A DNA stretch of 64,000 nt from Apostichopus japonicus (lineage: Eukaryota > Echinodermata > Holothuroidea > Aspidochirotida > Stichopodidae). Below are positions 13,901 through 22,832 of the stretch, one piece after another; the first letter of the stretch is position 1, and each line of letters starts with the position of its first letter. Position numbers and translations under genes: made by a program. A model generated the notes under the pieces. It searched no databases and was not told the origin of the DNA. It worked only from the letters and a program-made list of their open reading frames with translations. The stretch spans positions 6,119,001 to 6,183,000 of the forward strand of contig NC_092570.1 in NCBI RefSeq assembly GCF_037975245.1. Reading direction: 5' to 3'.

Positions 13901-16900
13901 AAGTCCTTTGTGACCTTCCCCTCCCCCTCACTCCACTCCACTTCACATACACAAACAACATCCCTCTCCTCATCCTTCTAAAATATTGTTTGTAATTCTT
14001 TTTCTATAGTTCTTTAATTAAATAGAGTTGAACATTCTTGTAAAGGAATTTGTTAGTGGCAGTCTGTTAGGTATATTAGAAAAACTCCATAGTTGTTTCA
14101 TCACCAAATTCCTAGTTTGAGGATTTTTCATCCTATTATTCGGGTGAATTTTTTAACCTCGCGCCATCTTAATTCAATATATTTTGAACAGTGGACATAA
14201 TGGCGGTACTTCGATTCGGGGGCTGCCAGGGACGCTATCATTAGCAAGCTACACTGTAGCGAGGAATGTTAACATTTCTGAAATCACAGCCGAACGTGAA
14301 GTCTGTAATCATTCCTGTGTATTGTATCAAGGCCTAGCTTAGAGTGAGATTGGATAGATTCTGAACAATTTGCCACACTGACTTCACATCTGGACAAAAG
14401 TCAGTGTTAGATTTGAATTTTCTGTCAGGACTGGCCAACATTTCAAGCACTCTATCATGGGGACTAATGTTCATCACAGGGCAAGGCTTAGGACCATACA
14501 AAGACAACAGATACAACTGAATGGACTGGATCTTATTTTTCAATAAAAAATTCCTTTAATCAACCCAATGGAGACTTTTATAATGTGTTGCGGTGTGTGT
14601 TAAAAATAAAACATTAATAAAACAATTCAGGAAAATATTGTATGCTGATGTATTGACACATCATCAGAGACATCTACTAAAACTGCAGTTTGAAATTGTT
14701 ATTTCATGTCTCGGAGGTTTATACCCTTCAAATATGATAACCTTGTTGGTTCTTATTAGCAATAATCATTCACAATTATTTCATCATTGACAAAAACTTA
14801 CAATGTGGCTTCAGTGTGCAACAGGATTATTCATTCGTTTGTCAAATGATAGGAAAATAAACCACATAAACAGAAATGCTAGAGTTACAAAATAAGTGCG
14901 AGCATATTTCAAGGCTCCATTCTTTTCATTGCTACTATATAATCAATCATCATTACCCTCATATTTAAAGTGATTTCTATCAAATTTATTTCGTGTATTG
15001 TCATAAAAAAAAAATTGATTTATTTATGATCCTGTTGTTTCATTTCACAGACAGCTGTGGATAAGTTCTGGTTTGTAATTTGTTTTTTTCCCCAGCATGC
15101 TTGCTCTGCATCTCTGTGTAAAAGGTGAATTTCAAAAAATAAAATACTCACCTCTTCAGGCTAGTGAAGTCATGTCTTTTTAAAAACGCTAACCAATAGC
15201 CAGTCATTAACCCTTCTAACCTCTTTACTCATGTTATCCACTTCAAATTAAAACTTCTCACTCAAGTTGTAGGGGGGGGGCTTTGGTAATTCATCCCACT
15301 GTGTCTATATCTCCATTTCATTTCATTTGTGTCGCCGTTTCTCCCTAACGCTGTATCTACATCTCTCTGTATCTGTATAGTTACCGATGTCATATTACCC
15401 CCTTCCCCTCCACCCCACCCCCCCGGCTGATGTTGGGAGATCGGACCAACAGTACCTGCGTGTGAGGCTGCACGGCACATATATTACATCCATCCTACGT
15501 ACGCAGCCTTTGTTGGTGTCAAATTCAAGCTATCCATATAACACTAATATGGTTTCATTCCCTACCAGCTCTCTTCAGTTTTAACCATTTAGTTTAATAC
15601 TGCATCTCATAGTAGTAGCATGGTGACTTCGAAGTTCGGACACTTAAGACTTAAAACACCCCAAAACTAAATCTTCTGGTATAAATCATTTGAAAATATA
15701 CTTCATATGGTGGGAGAATTTTGTTATAGTACGATACACGGCCAAACTTTCTTTCCTGCAAACTGTTTTCACGTTGTTTTCCAAGAAGATTCTTCGTGAT
15801 TGTGGAACTGGTATTTCTTTGCTAGAGTATTGCGAAGTTCGGACACGCAACCCACAGTGTGGCGCTGGTGATAAAATTGGTGGCGCAGTTGCTCTTTCAG
15901 TAATTATAACAGACTTCATAGATCTTCGTCATTTTATTGACAAATATGTAAGTAATTTCTTGCACACGGGTCATTTTGGAGAGAAAATAACTGTAGCTTC
16001 GTACTTTTTGGTGAAATTTGACTCTTCCTGTAGATTTTCATGGTGAAATTGTGTATTTCTTAGGGTGTCCGAACTTTCGCAGTATGCCGAACTTCGCAAT
16101 ACTGACTATACTATTTCACCTGCTGTATGTACAATGCTTTCATATGGTACCATGTTAGTTTAAACTTCATCTGCGCCCTGCTGTGGTAACTTGTTTTAAT
16201 AATGCATCTCATAGTAGTACTATTTCATCTGGTGTATGTACAATGCTTTCATGTGGTACCATGATCTTTAAACTTCATCTCTGTCCTGCTGTGGTATCTT
16301 GTGTTTTCTTTGGTTTTTGTATTTGTAATTAATTTGTCTTCTCTTTGAGATGCCAGCTTTTATTTTATGAAGAAGGCCTCCTACAGCGTGCACCCTGAGA
16401 TATGCATAAAACTACTGTAGCCTGGTATCATCTGCTTTTCCATTCTTTACAGTAATTATTTCTGTACAGGTGGGGATGGAGGAGGGGGGGGGGTTGGAGA
16501 TTAAATGCAGGTTTAATATCTTACACCACTGCTACTGGCAGTGGTGATACTGTGTACATTCAAACAACCTTCTAAATTCATTCCTCAGATTACAAGCAAG
16601 CCAAAGCCTTGACTTGTGGTTTAATTTTGTAATTTCCTTCAGTAGTGAAAAAAAGACAAAAAACAAGAAAATGTAACAAGTAAGAACAGTATGAGGAGAC
16701 ACAAGCTTGTGTTGTAATTTTAAAATTTTAGACAATTTGTACTTGCCATAAAAATTGGAATTATTCCAAAGGGCACAAACAAGATATAACAATCTTTAAT
16801 TGTTTATTTGTCTTCTGCTTGGTCAACCTGTTATATAACCCTCTTTGAGTGTTTTTTTGGCTCGTTCTTTAAGTCGATAGTAACATACAGGAGCCAACAG

Positions 16901-19900
16901 CTCTAGGTCTAGTAGAGTTCATTGACTGAAGGCATGAGCCTAATAGAAGATATTGCTTAGCCTTTTCTATGCTTCACTTTTAAGGTCAAACACACCTGTC
17001 ATATCTTGTGCAGTGCCCTGTAGTATAATTAGATTCAAATTCTTGTTATTTCCAAACCACATTTTAGGAAAGGGAACATTGGGTGTGAACAGTGTAGGTG
17101 GGGGAAGGGACAGCATGGAGTTTGATAGATAACTGGTGATGTGCTAGAATTTACGACAGGATGTTAAATAACTGTATTGACTTCAATTTATATTCAGCTT
17201 TTGTGTGTGTGAGGGAAGGGGGGGGTGTTTGATGAGGGACTTTAGGTCAGTCTGGGGCCTGCATCTTTCCAAGTGTCAGTTTTGTTCTTTTCCTGGTATA
17301 TGAATTAAATCCTTAATATCTAATTTTATCTCAAAACTGTTGGAGAGATTTTTTTTTCTTGGTAAAAACATTCAGATATCAAGTAGAGTGGAGGCTTTGT
17401 TCTCATAGTCTACAAATGCATGTATACTGTCTGTCATTGACTGTTGATTTATAAAATGACTGCCTTTTTTTCTTCCTTCAGGTTCCTTCCATCTATTGAA
17501 TTTGCTTTACCAAGAGTACCTGCTCTATATCATGGACATACAGTGCTTCCAACAACAGGAGACATCTCTCTGGCATAAAGTAATCGGCCAAGACTCTCAG
17601 GGTAATTTTATTAGTAACAGCCAAATTCAGTGGCGGAGGGTCCATGCAGTCAGGGGGGGGGGTGGAGGCCCCCCTGATGGACTCAAATGGACGCTTGAGC
17701 TCTTTTTAGCTTTTTACCACTTTTTACTTATTCGCTATTATTGACTTTTTTATGGCACTCTCATCTACCTATGGACATTTGTCACATTTTGTTGGTGTAA
17801 TTTTCTGACAAAATGCTCTTCTAGCTATTTATTCTTCTTTTATCTGCAAATTAGCAAGGCCCAGAAAGGGTCATTTCCGGCGATCTAGGGAGTATCTTTA
17901 CTCAAAAAATGTCTGTACGCTCCGTGCCAACCAGTGGTGGCGCTCCGCTTAGATAGTGTGGAAAGCGCCCCTACAGACCATCTCGCCCCCCCCCTGACCA
18001 ATACCCCTAGCTCCGCCACTGGCCAAATTACATAGTAGTAGTAGTAGTAGTGATCTCACCAGGGATTGACTACTTAAGGATCAAGAGGGGGGCAAAAACT
18101 TTTCTTTTTTATGGCGAGTTAGAAATTTTCAGTTTTCAGAACGGTATCAAAGGGCAAGGCAATTGTTGCCATTGGTAACATGATTGTTAAGGGCATTACA
18201 GCAAGTAGTAGTGATACAGTAGTATTGATTGACCAGGGCTTGAATTAAGGATCAGAGGGGCAAAACAATTGTTTTTTAGGGCAAGTTAGAAATTGCGGGC
18301 TCTGGCATATTTCATTGAAATGAAACAGCTCCACAAAACAAAAAAACAAAAAATTAGCTTTCAAGAGGTTTACCAAGGCATTTTGCAAAAGATTTGTAAA
18401 GGATGATTTTTATGGGCATTACAGCAAGTAGTGCACCAAGGACAACATATTGCTGTCAATCAATTCTACCCCTGGATCTGACCCCATATATTGCACCCTG
18501 GAAGGGAGTATTGCATAATCTGCAATAATACAAACTTTTGGGTTGCATGTTTCACCTATTTATGCCGATAAATTTTCATCAATTTCTTAAATCTCTTCTT
18601 AAATCAGTTTGCCACTTCCTAATAATTTATTTGATTAAAAACCCATCTCTTTCGATTATTTTCCACTAGTGGAATAAAAATGTTGATGTTTTAGCGCACT
18701 TACCTCAATAATATGAAATCTTTGCCTGTAGTGTTGCAACGTTTCCTCACGTACCCGGTCATGTGTGACTTGGAAGAATGCATTCTTCGGGATAATCCTT
18801 ACATGATGGACCCGAACCCTCAGAGGGGACAAACTCCGCAGATGACTGGCATAGGAAACGGAAGCGTGGGTATCCAGACCGTGGCCAAACCAGTCAAGAC
18901 GCCACCAGGTAATTCCGTTCTCAAGCAGAAGTCACAGAGTTATCAGAATCCTTCAAGAAACACTCCATCTTCGAGTTGTGTCTTAGGACAGACCAGCCAA
19001 ACAACTTCCTCACGTGGCTCATCAGCTATGAAGACCCCCATCACTCCCCTGCCTGGGACCCTTCCTCCGAGTGACAGATTACTGAGGACTGCACCGAAAG
19101 CTGACGCTAGTGACATGGAATCTCTCGTTGAATCGAACGCCGACCTGGCCATCATCCATCCAACGGCAATGTTAACGAGCGACAGGGAAATCAAGGAAGA
19201 ATCCGAGTCGTTTGCTACGACGGGCGAGGTCCAAGCAACCAATGAACAGAGCTCAAATGTGACATGTGACAGTGAATTATCTACCAAGGTAGTTAAAGTA
19301 ATTCCCATCCCCAAGGAAGAGGTGGGCAAAGCTGGTGATGCTAGGAAACCGGGAGAAGCGTTCTTCATCAAAATATCTATTCCAAGATCGGATGAGATGA
19401 AAGTTGTCCGTGGTCAGGTTAGTACATATACTGTATCTTACATGAAGTACAATATTTTTGGGTTTTTTTTTGGGGGGGGTCTAAAAGTTTGGAGGGCAAC
19501 ATTTCGGTCCTTCTGATGGGTCTTCTTCAAAGGTAAACTGAAATAGATATAGATCAAGGACATGTTCTGTTTTTCTTGTCTTTCTTCTGTTAGAAAGAAT
19601 CAGGGAGTAATATATTTGTTCAAATTTTGTGTAGCATTTTCGTAGGCATTTCTCTCATTGAATACAATAGTGTGTAGACAACTCCTACACTTCTTTACAC
19701 TAGCATTTTATGGTGCGATACTGGATAAATTACTCCCTGAGACTTGCTATTGTAGACATACAGAATACACTTAACTTGTCAAACTTGTAGGTAACAGGCA
19801 TTAAACCACATGTTATGCAGCGAATGATGAGATGAAGTTAAAAAATAGTGCAGATATTGGTGTTTAGGGTCGAGGACAAACGTCAAAGGAGGTCAAAGAT

Positions 19901-20453
19901 CAATTTGTCCTAAATTGTTCGAAAAAGTGTGTCGCGAACACCTCCCACACCACAAGGCCGAGCAAGTTCAAACTTGGTGGGTAGGTGCCTGACCATGTAA
20001 CCTTGTGTTTGCATGTTGAAGATGTAATAGGTCTACATCAGAGGTCAAAGGTTGAAAAACCTAAAAATTGGTGTTTAGCCATTTTCTGCTTGCCACACAA
20101 TATGTACAGAATGATGAAACAAATACTGGAGTTTTTTTTGTTTTAATGTTGAGGGTTAGGTTGCAAGGACAATGTAGGTCAGAGGTGAAATTGGCCCAAA
20201 TTTGATGCCTGCATGAAACAACAGTGATAGTAGGTAATATAGTTTTCTACTAAACTTTAAACTAAACTAGATGTTAACAAACTGGATTCCCAGCCTATCA
20301 ACAAATGAATTGCCCTCTTGTCTTGTTTGTTTATTTGCTGCACAGGTGCTGATGACAGAGGATGGAAGGTCTTTCATGATAGATGAAGTGACGGAAGGTA
20401 AATGGGACGAAAACACGCATCGGAAAAGCAGTCACGGTTGTGCCCAGTCTTAA
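595..20453 (+). CDS. rfx: RFX-family winged-helix transcription factor (RFX4/6/8-like), 14 coding exons
   Basis: Exons: 595-715, 2017-2131, 2581-2704, 4365-4583, 7014-7142, 8674-8751, 9703-9866, 10403-10503, 11265-11471, 12699-12793, 13787-13898, 17482-17601, 18732-19417, 20346-20453. Every junction is phase-compatible, giving 2379 nt and 792 aa. The RFX DNA-binding domain spans about residues 75-146 and includes [15 protein letters not shown]. It is followed by the extended B/C regions (TLLPEFP; HFW...[16 protein letters not shown]) and a dimerisation region ending in [19 protein letters not shown], in the order seen in vertebrate RFX4 and RFX6. Exon 13 adds about 200 Ser/Thr/Pro-rich, probably disordered residues. 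RFX proteins bind X-box motifs in the nucleus, and several family members drive cilium genes. Orthology within RFX4/6/8 needs a tree. The first exon rests on phase and an ATG only, with a weak donor (gttgtt). Confidence 0.9.
1391..1708 (-). pseudogene. Relic of LTR-retrotransposon pol, integrase C-terminal tail
   Basis: The minus-strand frame encodes a peptide containing [20 protein letters not shown] then LLPLYQGPY. This resembles the end of Ty3/gypsy-type Pol polyproteins, which typically read 'H.DL..C.HVFVR.D....PL..PYDGPY.V'. No flanking pol domains are intact. It lies in RFX intron 1, antisense to the gene. The assignment is from motif memory; a protein search with this segment would settle it. 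Confidence 0.5.
2017..2131 (+). CDS. rfx: RFX exon 2
   Basis: The acceptor is tcctag and the donor tg|gtaagt. The exon leads into the DNA-binding domain, ending in ...SHTHKW with the Trp codon split TG/G across the intron (phase 2). Confidence 0.8.
2581..2704 (+). CDS. rfx: RFX exon 3, first half of DNA-binding domain
   Basis: The acceptor is ctgatag and the donor AAG|gtatat. It encodes [20 protein letters not shown] then HYLGFC...[11 protein letters not shown]. This matches the RFX winged-helix helices 1-2, where family members read 'WL..NYE...G.SLPRS.LY.HY...C......PVN.A.FGK'. Confidence 0.92.
2720..3955. mobile_element. hAT-like non-autonomous DNA transposon, 1236 bp
   Basis: Flanked by a perfect 8-bp duplication TCTGAAAG (2712-2719 and 3956-3963). 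The terminal inverted repeats are CATGGGCGGCGATC at the left and, reading inward from the right, CAGGGGCGGCGATC. An 8-bp duplication with CA-starting termini is the hAT signature. No transposase was seen. The interior is a patchwork with G/C runs and two copies of a 'CATTTCC.G.GATCTGG ... GCGCCAAC..ATGGTGGCGCT' module (about 2904-3026 and 3792-3900). Around 3257-3320 an internal 'GGTGCGTAGCCAGG' looks like the end of another hAT element, so the copy may be composite. It lies in RFX intron 3, 15 bp after the exon 3 donor. Confidence 0.85.
4365..4583 (+). CDS. rfx: RFX exon 4, recognition-helix half of DNA-binding domain
   Basis: The acceptor is ctctag. It encodes [20 protein letters not shown] then KYHYYGVKV, the most diagnostic segment of the family (DNA-contacting RRLG.RG.SKYHYYG). 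It continues 45 codons to the donor CAA|gtgagc. A second strong donor inside the exon (AAA|gtaaga, gt at 4449) is also phase 0, so a 135-nt shorter form would stay in frame. Confidence 0.92.
4929..4973. repeat. Long poly-T tract
   Basis: About 45 consecutive T residues follow T-rich sequence in RFX intron 4. On the minus strand this could be the A tail of an old retroposed element, but no body was recognised. Confidence 0.8.
5150..5250. mobile_element. Fragment related to the 48255-48532 element
   Basis: Shares 'TTTTGCATCTAAG.CC' and the 'GGGGAGGGGGACACCCCCTC' plus 'ACCCCTCCCCCAGG' blocks with 48320-48485. No flanking duplication was seen. It lies in RFX intron 4. Confidence 0.45.
6400..6660 (+). 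mobile_element. Probable tRNA-derived SINE
   Basis: The head GTGTTAGCTCAGTGGTTAAC has a good pol III A-box (TAGCTCAGTGG, about 6415). A degraded B-box-like segment (GAGTTGGAGTCAC) follows about 45 bp later. A non-tRNA body and a (CATA)n tail near 6630-6655 complete a SINE-like layout. It lies in RFX intron 4. Confidence 0.6.
7014..7142 (+). CDS. rfx: RFX exon 5
   Basis: The acceptor is ttaaag and the donor CAG|gtatgt; 43 codons, phase 0 at both ends. The segment [14 protein letters not shown] matches the conserved 'GTLLPEFP...DL' start of the extended domain in RFX4/6. Confidence 0.88.
7219..7514. repeat. Diverged tandem duplication in RFX intron 5
   Basis: The block 'catgtgtctgtcaagcaktg' plus about 90 following bases occurs at 7225-7325 and again at 7414-7514, with short indels and substitutions. 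The offset is about 190 bp. It is non-coding. Confidence 0.75.
8674..8751 (+). CDS. rfx: RFX exon 6
   Basis: The acceptor is ttctcag and the donor GAT|gtaagt; 26 codons, phase 0. It encodes [20 protein letters not shown], matching the conserved 'Y..HCQ.ILD..' helix of RFX4/6. Confidence 0.88.
9703..9866 (+). CDS. rfx: RFX exon 7, followed by a GC donor
   Basis: The acceptor is ctatag. It encodes [14 protein letters not shown] ... [16 protein letters not shown] ... LPS. To keep phase and the conserved LP.-LL.VIRNFA spacing the exon must end at 9866, with intron start gcaagt. The nearest GT (cgcaa|gttttt, 9871) gives the wrong phase. The result is a GC-AG intron. Confidence 0.85.
10403..10503 (+). 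CDS. rfx: RFX exon 8
   Basis: The acceptor is tttaaag and the donor G|gtgaga; it enters in phase 2 and leaves in phase 1. It encodes [20 protein letters not shown] then [13 protein letters not shown]. The correct frame differs from the longest open frame here. Confidence 0.85.
10665..10735. repeat. Three tandem copies of a 22-bp unit
   Basis: The unit 'gtaacaaaatataatattct' plus two bases occurs three times in RFX intron 8. It creates a spurious ILYFVTR-repeat frame on the minus strand. Confidence 0.85.
11265..11471 (+). CDS. rfx: RFX exon 9
   Basis: The acceptor is atatcag and the donor A|gtaaga. It encodes [20 protein letters not shown] then ASR, aligned with 'RF...L.RQTSL.HL.QASR' of RFX4/6. 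The rest is less conserved and ends ...DFIIN. Confidence 0.88.
11507..11830 (+). mobile_element. Retroposed 3' UTR fragment with poly-A tail (processed insert)
   Basis: The insert is bounded by near-identical copies of a 26-27 bp target duplication, GTATCATTCGTACCCC(C) followed by AAAACACAAA, at 11480-11506 and 11831-11856. The 3' end reads AATAAAAGAGATGGG then seven A, i.e. a polyadenylation signal about 10 nt before an A tail. This is the hallmark of LINE-machinery retroposition of a 5'-truncated mRNA. No coding sequence is visible, so the source gene is unknown. It begins only about 35 nt downstream of the RFX exon 9 splice donor. Confidence 0.8.
12202..12386. mobile_element. Short hAT-like MITE related to the 2720-3955 element
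   Basis: A perfect 8-bp duplication CTTTGGGT flanks it (12194-12201 and 12387-12394). The left end CATGGGGGGGATGGGGGGAC and the right end AATATTTGAAACAAATCGCC then ACCCCTG match the ends of the 1236-bp copy. The interior has collapsed to 185 bp, and about 14 bases of the left terminal repeat appear deleted. It lies in RFX intron 9. Confidence 0.85.
12699..12793 (+). CDS. rfx: RFX exon 10
   Basis: The acceptor is tattag and the donor CAA|gtaagt. It encodes [20 protein letters not shown] then [11 protein letters not shown], matching the 'F..LL......VE..I.WLD..V...V' start of the RFX dimerisation region. Confidence 0.88.
13061..13330 (-). mobile_element. 3' end of a SINE/LINE with (ATT)n tail
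   Basis: Read on the minus strand, 'GCGCCTAGAGGCCTTTTGG' then 'TAGTTGGCGCTATATTAAG' ends in a (TTA)n microsatellite (plus strand 13061-13078). The 'gcgctatat...(ATT)n' tail is a common retroposon 3' end in invertebrate deuterostome genomes and resembles the tail at 57890-57960. The A-rich part beyond about 13130 may be the rest of the element. Confidence 0.5.
13787..13898 (+). CDS. rfx: RFX exon 11, dimerisation domain
   Basis: The acceptor is tcgttag and the donor G|gtaagt. It encodes [20 protein letters not shown] then TLRSAASFG, matching 'K..A..FLL.W..FG..V.RD.TL..A.SFGSFHL' in RFX4/6. Confidence 0.9.
14334..14543 (-). pseudogene. Unidentified protein-like antisense fragment in RFX intron 11
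   Basis: The minus-strand frame ends in a stop and encodes [20 protein letters not shown] then MLASPDRKF...[18 protein letters not shown]. Its composition is protein-like rather than random AT-rich translation. No start codon or flanking exon was found. It could be a transposase or gene relic, or an exon of a nested gene. The family is not recognised. Confidence 0.35.
15600..16305. repeat. Duplicated blocks with inverted GAAGTTCGGACAC motifs
   Basis: 'GCATCTCATAGTAGTA' occurs at about 15602 and 16204. A segment of about 100 bp ('ctatttcayctgstgtatgt...ctgctgtggta') is repeated at 16109-16194 and 16219-16300. Between them GAAGTTCGGACAC (15630 and 15833, plus) and the reverse complement GTGTCCGAACTT (16063) form inverted copies. 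This looks like a decayed DNA element inserted in a duplicated segment of RFX intron 11. Confidence 0.45.
17482..17601 (+). CDS. rfx: RFX exon 12
   Basis: The acceptor is ccttcag and the donor CAGG|gtaatt. It encodes [20 protein letters not shown] then [19 protein letters not shown], the conserved end of the dimerisation region ('SFGSFHL..LL..EY.LY'). Confidence 0.88.
17628..18021. mobile_element. hAT-like MITE, 394 bp
   Basis: Terminal inverted repeats CAGTGGCGGAG / CTCCGCCACTG and a perfect 8-bp duplication GCCAAATT (17620-17627 and 18022-18029) identify a hAT-type insertion. It carries the module 'CATTTCCGGCGATCT ... GCCAACCAGTGGTGGCGCTC' shared with the 2720-3955 element. It lies 27 bp after RFX exon 12. 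Confidence 0.88.
18732..19417 (+). CDS. rfx: RFX exon 13, large Ser/Thr/Pro-rich exon
   Basis: The acceptor is cctgtag and the donor CAG|gttagt; 686 nt, phase 1 in and 0 out. It begins [20 protein letters not shown] and then becomes a low-complexity, probably disordered region ([20 protein letters not shown]). It ends in a hydrophobic patch, [20 protein letters not shown]. The codon usage is distinctly GC-richer than the surrounding introns, supporting coding status. Confidence 0.85.
20346..20453 (+). CDS. rfx: RFX exon 14, last coding exon
   Basis: The acceptor is ctgcacag, phase 0. It encodes [18 protein letters not shown] and runs to TAA at 20451-20453. A possible donor inside (GAAG|gtaaat, about 20398) leaves a longer C-terminus possible. 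A candidate AATAAA lies at about 21365, after a minisatellite. Confidence 0.75.
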   Translation: MLMTEDGRSFMIDEVTEGKWDENTHRKSSHGCAQS

Positions 20454-20562
20454 TGGTACACTAGCTATTAAATATTGATGGTGGTGAAAGGGTGACTTTA
20501 GGCAGAGAGTTTGTGCTGTTATTTTCATAGTCCAACAAAGTGGAAAACACTGAGTCCAGGTG

Positions 20563-21212
20563 AGGTGCCAACATCTATTACAGTGTTAGAGGTGTTTACC
20601 TGCAAAGATAGTGTCAACATCTATTACAGTGGTTGAGGTGTTCACCCCTACAGATAGTGTCAACATCAATTACAGTGTTGGAGGTGTTCACCCCTAAAGA
20701 TAGTGTCAACATCTATTAATGTGTTCAAGGTGTTAACCTCTAAAGATAGTGTCAACATCTATTACAGTTTTAGAGGTGTTCATCGATAAAGATAGTGTCA
20801 ACATCTATTAATATGGTCAAAGTGTTAACCCTAATGATAGTGTCAACATCTATTAGTGTTCCAGGTGTTAACACCTAAAGATCTAAGTGTCAACATCTAT
20901 TACAGTGTTCGAGGTATTAACACCAAAAGATCTAAGTGTCAACATCTATTACAGTGTTTGAGGTGTTCACCCCTAAAGATAGTGTCAACATCTATTAATA
21001 TGGTCAAAGTGTTAACCCTAATGATAGTGTCAACATCTATTAGTGTTCCAGGTGTTAACACCTAAAGATCTAAGTGTCAACATCTATTACAGTGTTCGAG
21101 GTATTAACACCAAAAGATCTAAGTGTCAACATCTATTACAGTGTTTGAGGTGTTCACCTGTAAAGATAGTGTCAACATCTATTACAGTGTTTGAGGTGTT
21201 CACCTTTAAGAT
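20563..21212. repeat. 46-bp minisatellite with 187-bp higher-order duplication
   Basis: About 14 copies of a 46-47 bp unit based on 'AGTGTCAACATCTATTACAG' plus 'TGTT.GAGGTGTTCACC.CTAAAGAT'. A block of four units (from about 20772) recurs almost unchanged 187 bp downstream (for example 'ATATGGTCAA' at 20811 and 20998). The array would lie in the 3' UTR or just beyond the RFX gene and creates false repeated reading frames. Confidence 0.92.
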
Positions 21213-22437
21213 GGGTAAAAATACTGCACTTTTGCTTCCTGTAAGACCAATGATGATGCCAGCTCATCTCTGACCATGCTTAATCATAAATGGTATCTAT
21301 TGTTTCATTAGTTCTAATAACTCTACAAAACACCATTCTTTAAAGCATTATATAAACAACTGAGTAATAAAGATGAAATCATACACCATATGTTTTGGGA
21401 CAATTTGCCTGAAACTCATACGAGGCCGTAAAATTATTCCGGTATTTTCAAATCGAGTTTTGCGTTGCTTTTGTGATCTTTGTACCAACAAGGGATCCAG
21501 CTGTTGTCATTAATGAGCCTTTCATGTTTAAAATATAATTTTTAAAATGCGTTTATGCTATTTTCATCAAGTATTGGTCACTGTTAACTATCTGCTGCCA
21601 TAGTTTTAATGAATGAGAAATTTGATAATTCTCATTTGTTTCAGTTTGTAGTGCAGGTCACTATATCAACCAAATGCGAAAAAAACCTGCCTCGTTCATT
21701 GATATTTGTTAATTCTAAGAAGTTTATTTTTATAAGTATTGTGCATTCATATACTACAATTGGGCATTTATTACTACAATGTTTACAAACTTTTAGATTT
21801 TCTCTCGTTCGATCTTTACTTCATTTTAGCATATTTGAATTTCTTATGTTTTACACTATATTTTTGTCTTTTAAAAGAGAACTATTGGATGATATTAAAT
21901 ACCAATATTTTGTCTCAGTTCATTCGAGGTCTAAGCTATTATATTATTAACTAGATAATGAACGTGGTGATGACAACCTGTGCTCTTGAAAAACATGTCA
22001 GCTGCTCACCACTCATTTAGAATTAGAAACTTAAACGCTTGAAATATCTTGTCGATATTTCTGACGGTAAACAGCTCCAAACTTGTTAATATCAGTATCG
22101 AGACTCTGGTAAAGCTATTTTAAGGCAGCAAGATACTATGAAAGGATGAAGAAAGAGCACTAGCTCCCCCTCTTGTCCAAGTCATTCATTTGTTTCTGTG
22201 GAAACTACAGCACTGTAAAATTATGCGCATGTTACCTTAGCCCCCCCCCCCCAAATAAGAAGGGGGTTCAAGAAATGTTATTAAGTTAAGTGTCAGACCA
22301 TAAAATAATTGACACACTGGCAATCTTAATATCTATTACCTTGGGAAACTACATTATCTTACATTACAGAAAAAGATATGTAAGCCAACATACTATGTAC
22401 TGATTCATGCAGAGGTGATATGCTATTGGCTGTCTAA
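21213..22437. other. Gene-free AT-rich stretch
   Basis: No supported exon. It holds a possible AATAAA (about 21365), AT-rich reading frames without protein character (21609-21954), and a short poly-C run with homopolymer spread near 22240. Confidence 0.5.
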
Positions 22438-22832
22438 AGGCCCGGTCACACTACAGCGATATTTTATCGGAATATGGTCCGATTTTAGGCCGAAGAGTGA
22501 GGTTTGTGGTAGCGAATGTAATGAACGCAGTGGAATATTCGAATACCTACTCCAAATCTGAGGGGTTCTGGAACGGACTACATTCTGAAGTGACGTCACA
22601 TCGAAATACGATAAAAATCGTAAGAGAATCGGATAGCTATCCGATAAAAGGAAACAGAGTCAATATCAAAAGTTAGGAGAGGGCTATTCCACATCGGAAT
22701 GGCTCAACAGATAGCAAATCAGGTCCTTTATCACTGTGGCTAGAAGACCCGAACGAAAAACTGGCTGTTTCAATTCCTCCGGGAAAATCGGATAGTATTC
22801 CGATAAAAAATCGGTATAGTGTGACCGGGCCT
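22438..22832. mobile_element. Harbinger/Tourist-like MITE, 395 bp
   Basis: The terminal inverted repeats AGGCCCGGTCACACTA / TAGTGTGACCGGGCCT are perfect over 16 bp. Both sides carry a 3-bp TAA duplication (22435-22437 and 22833-22835), as expected for PIF/Harbinger elements. The interior is rich in TATCGGA/TCCGATA words, including the perfect palindrome ATCGGATAGCTATCCGAT near 22630. No transposase is present. Confidence 0.85.

Noticed and set aside
18943-19371. 142-residue minus-strand open frame
   Set aside because: A shadow of RFX exon 13.
20856-21273. Two near-identical overlapping frames (MFQVLTPKDLSVN...)
   Set aside because: Produced by the 46-bp minisatellite and its 187-bp duplication, not a gene family.
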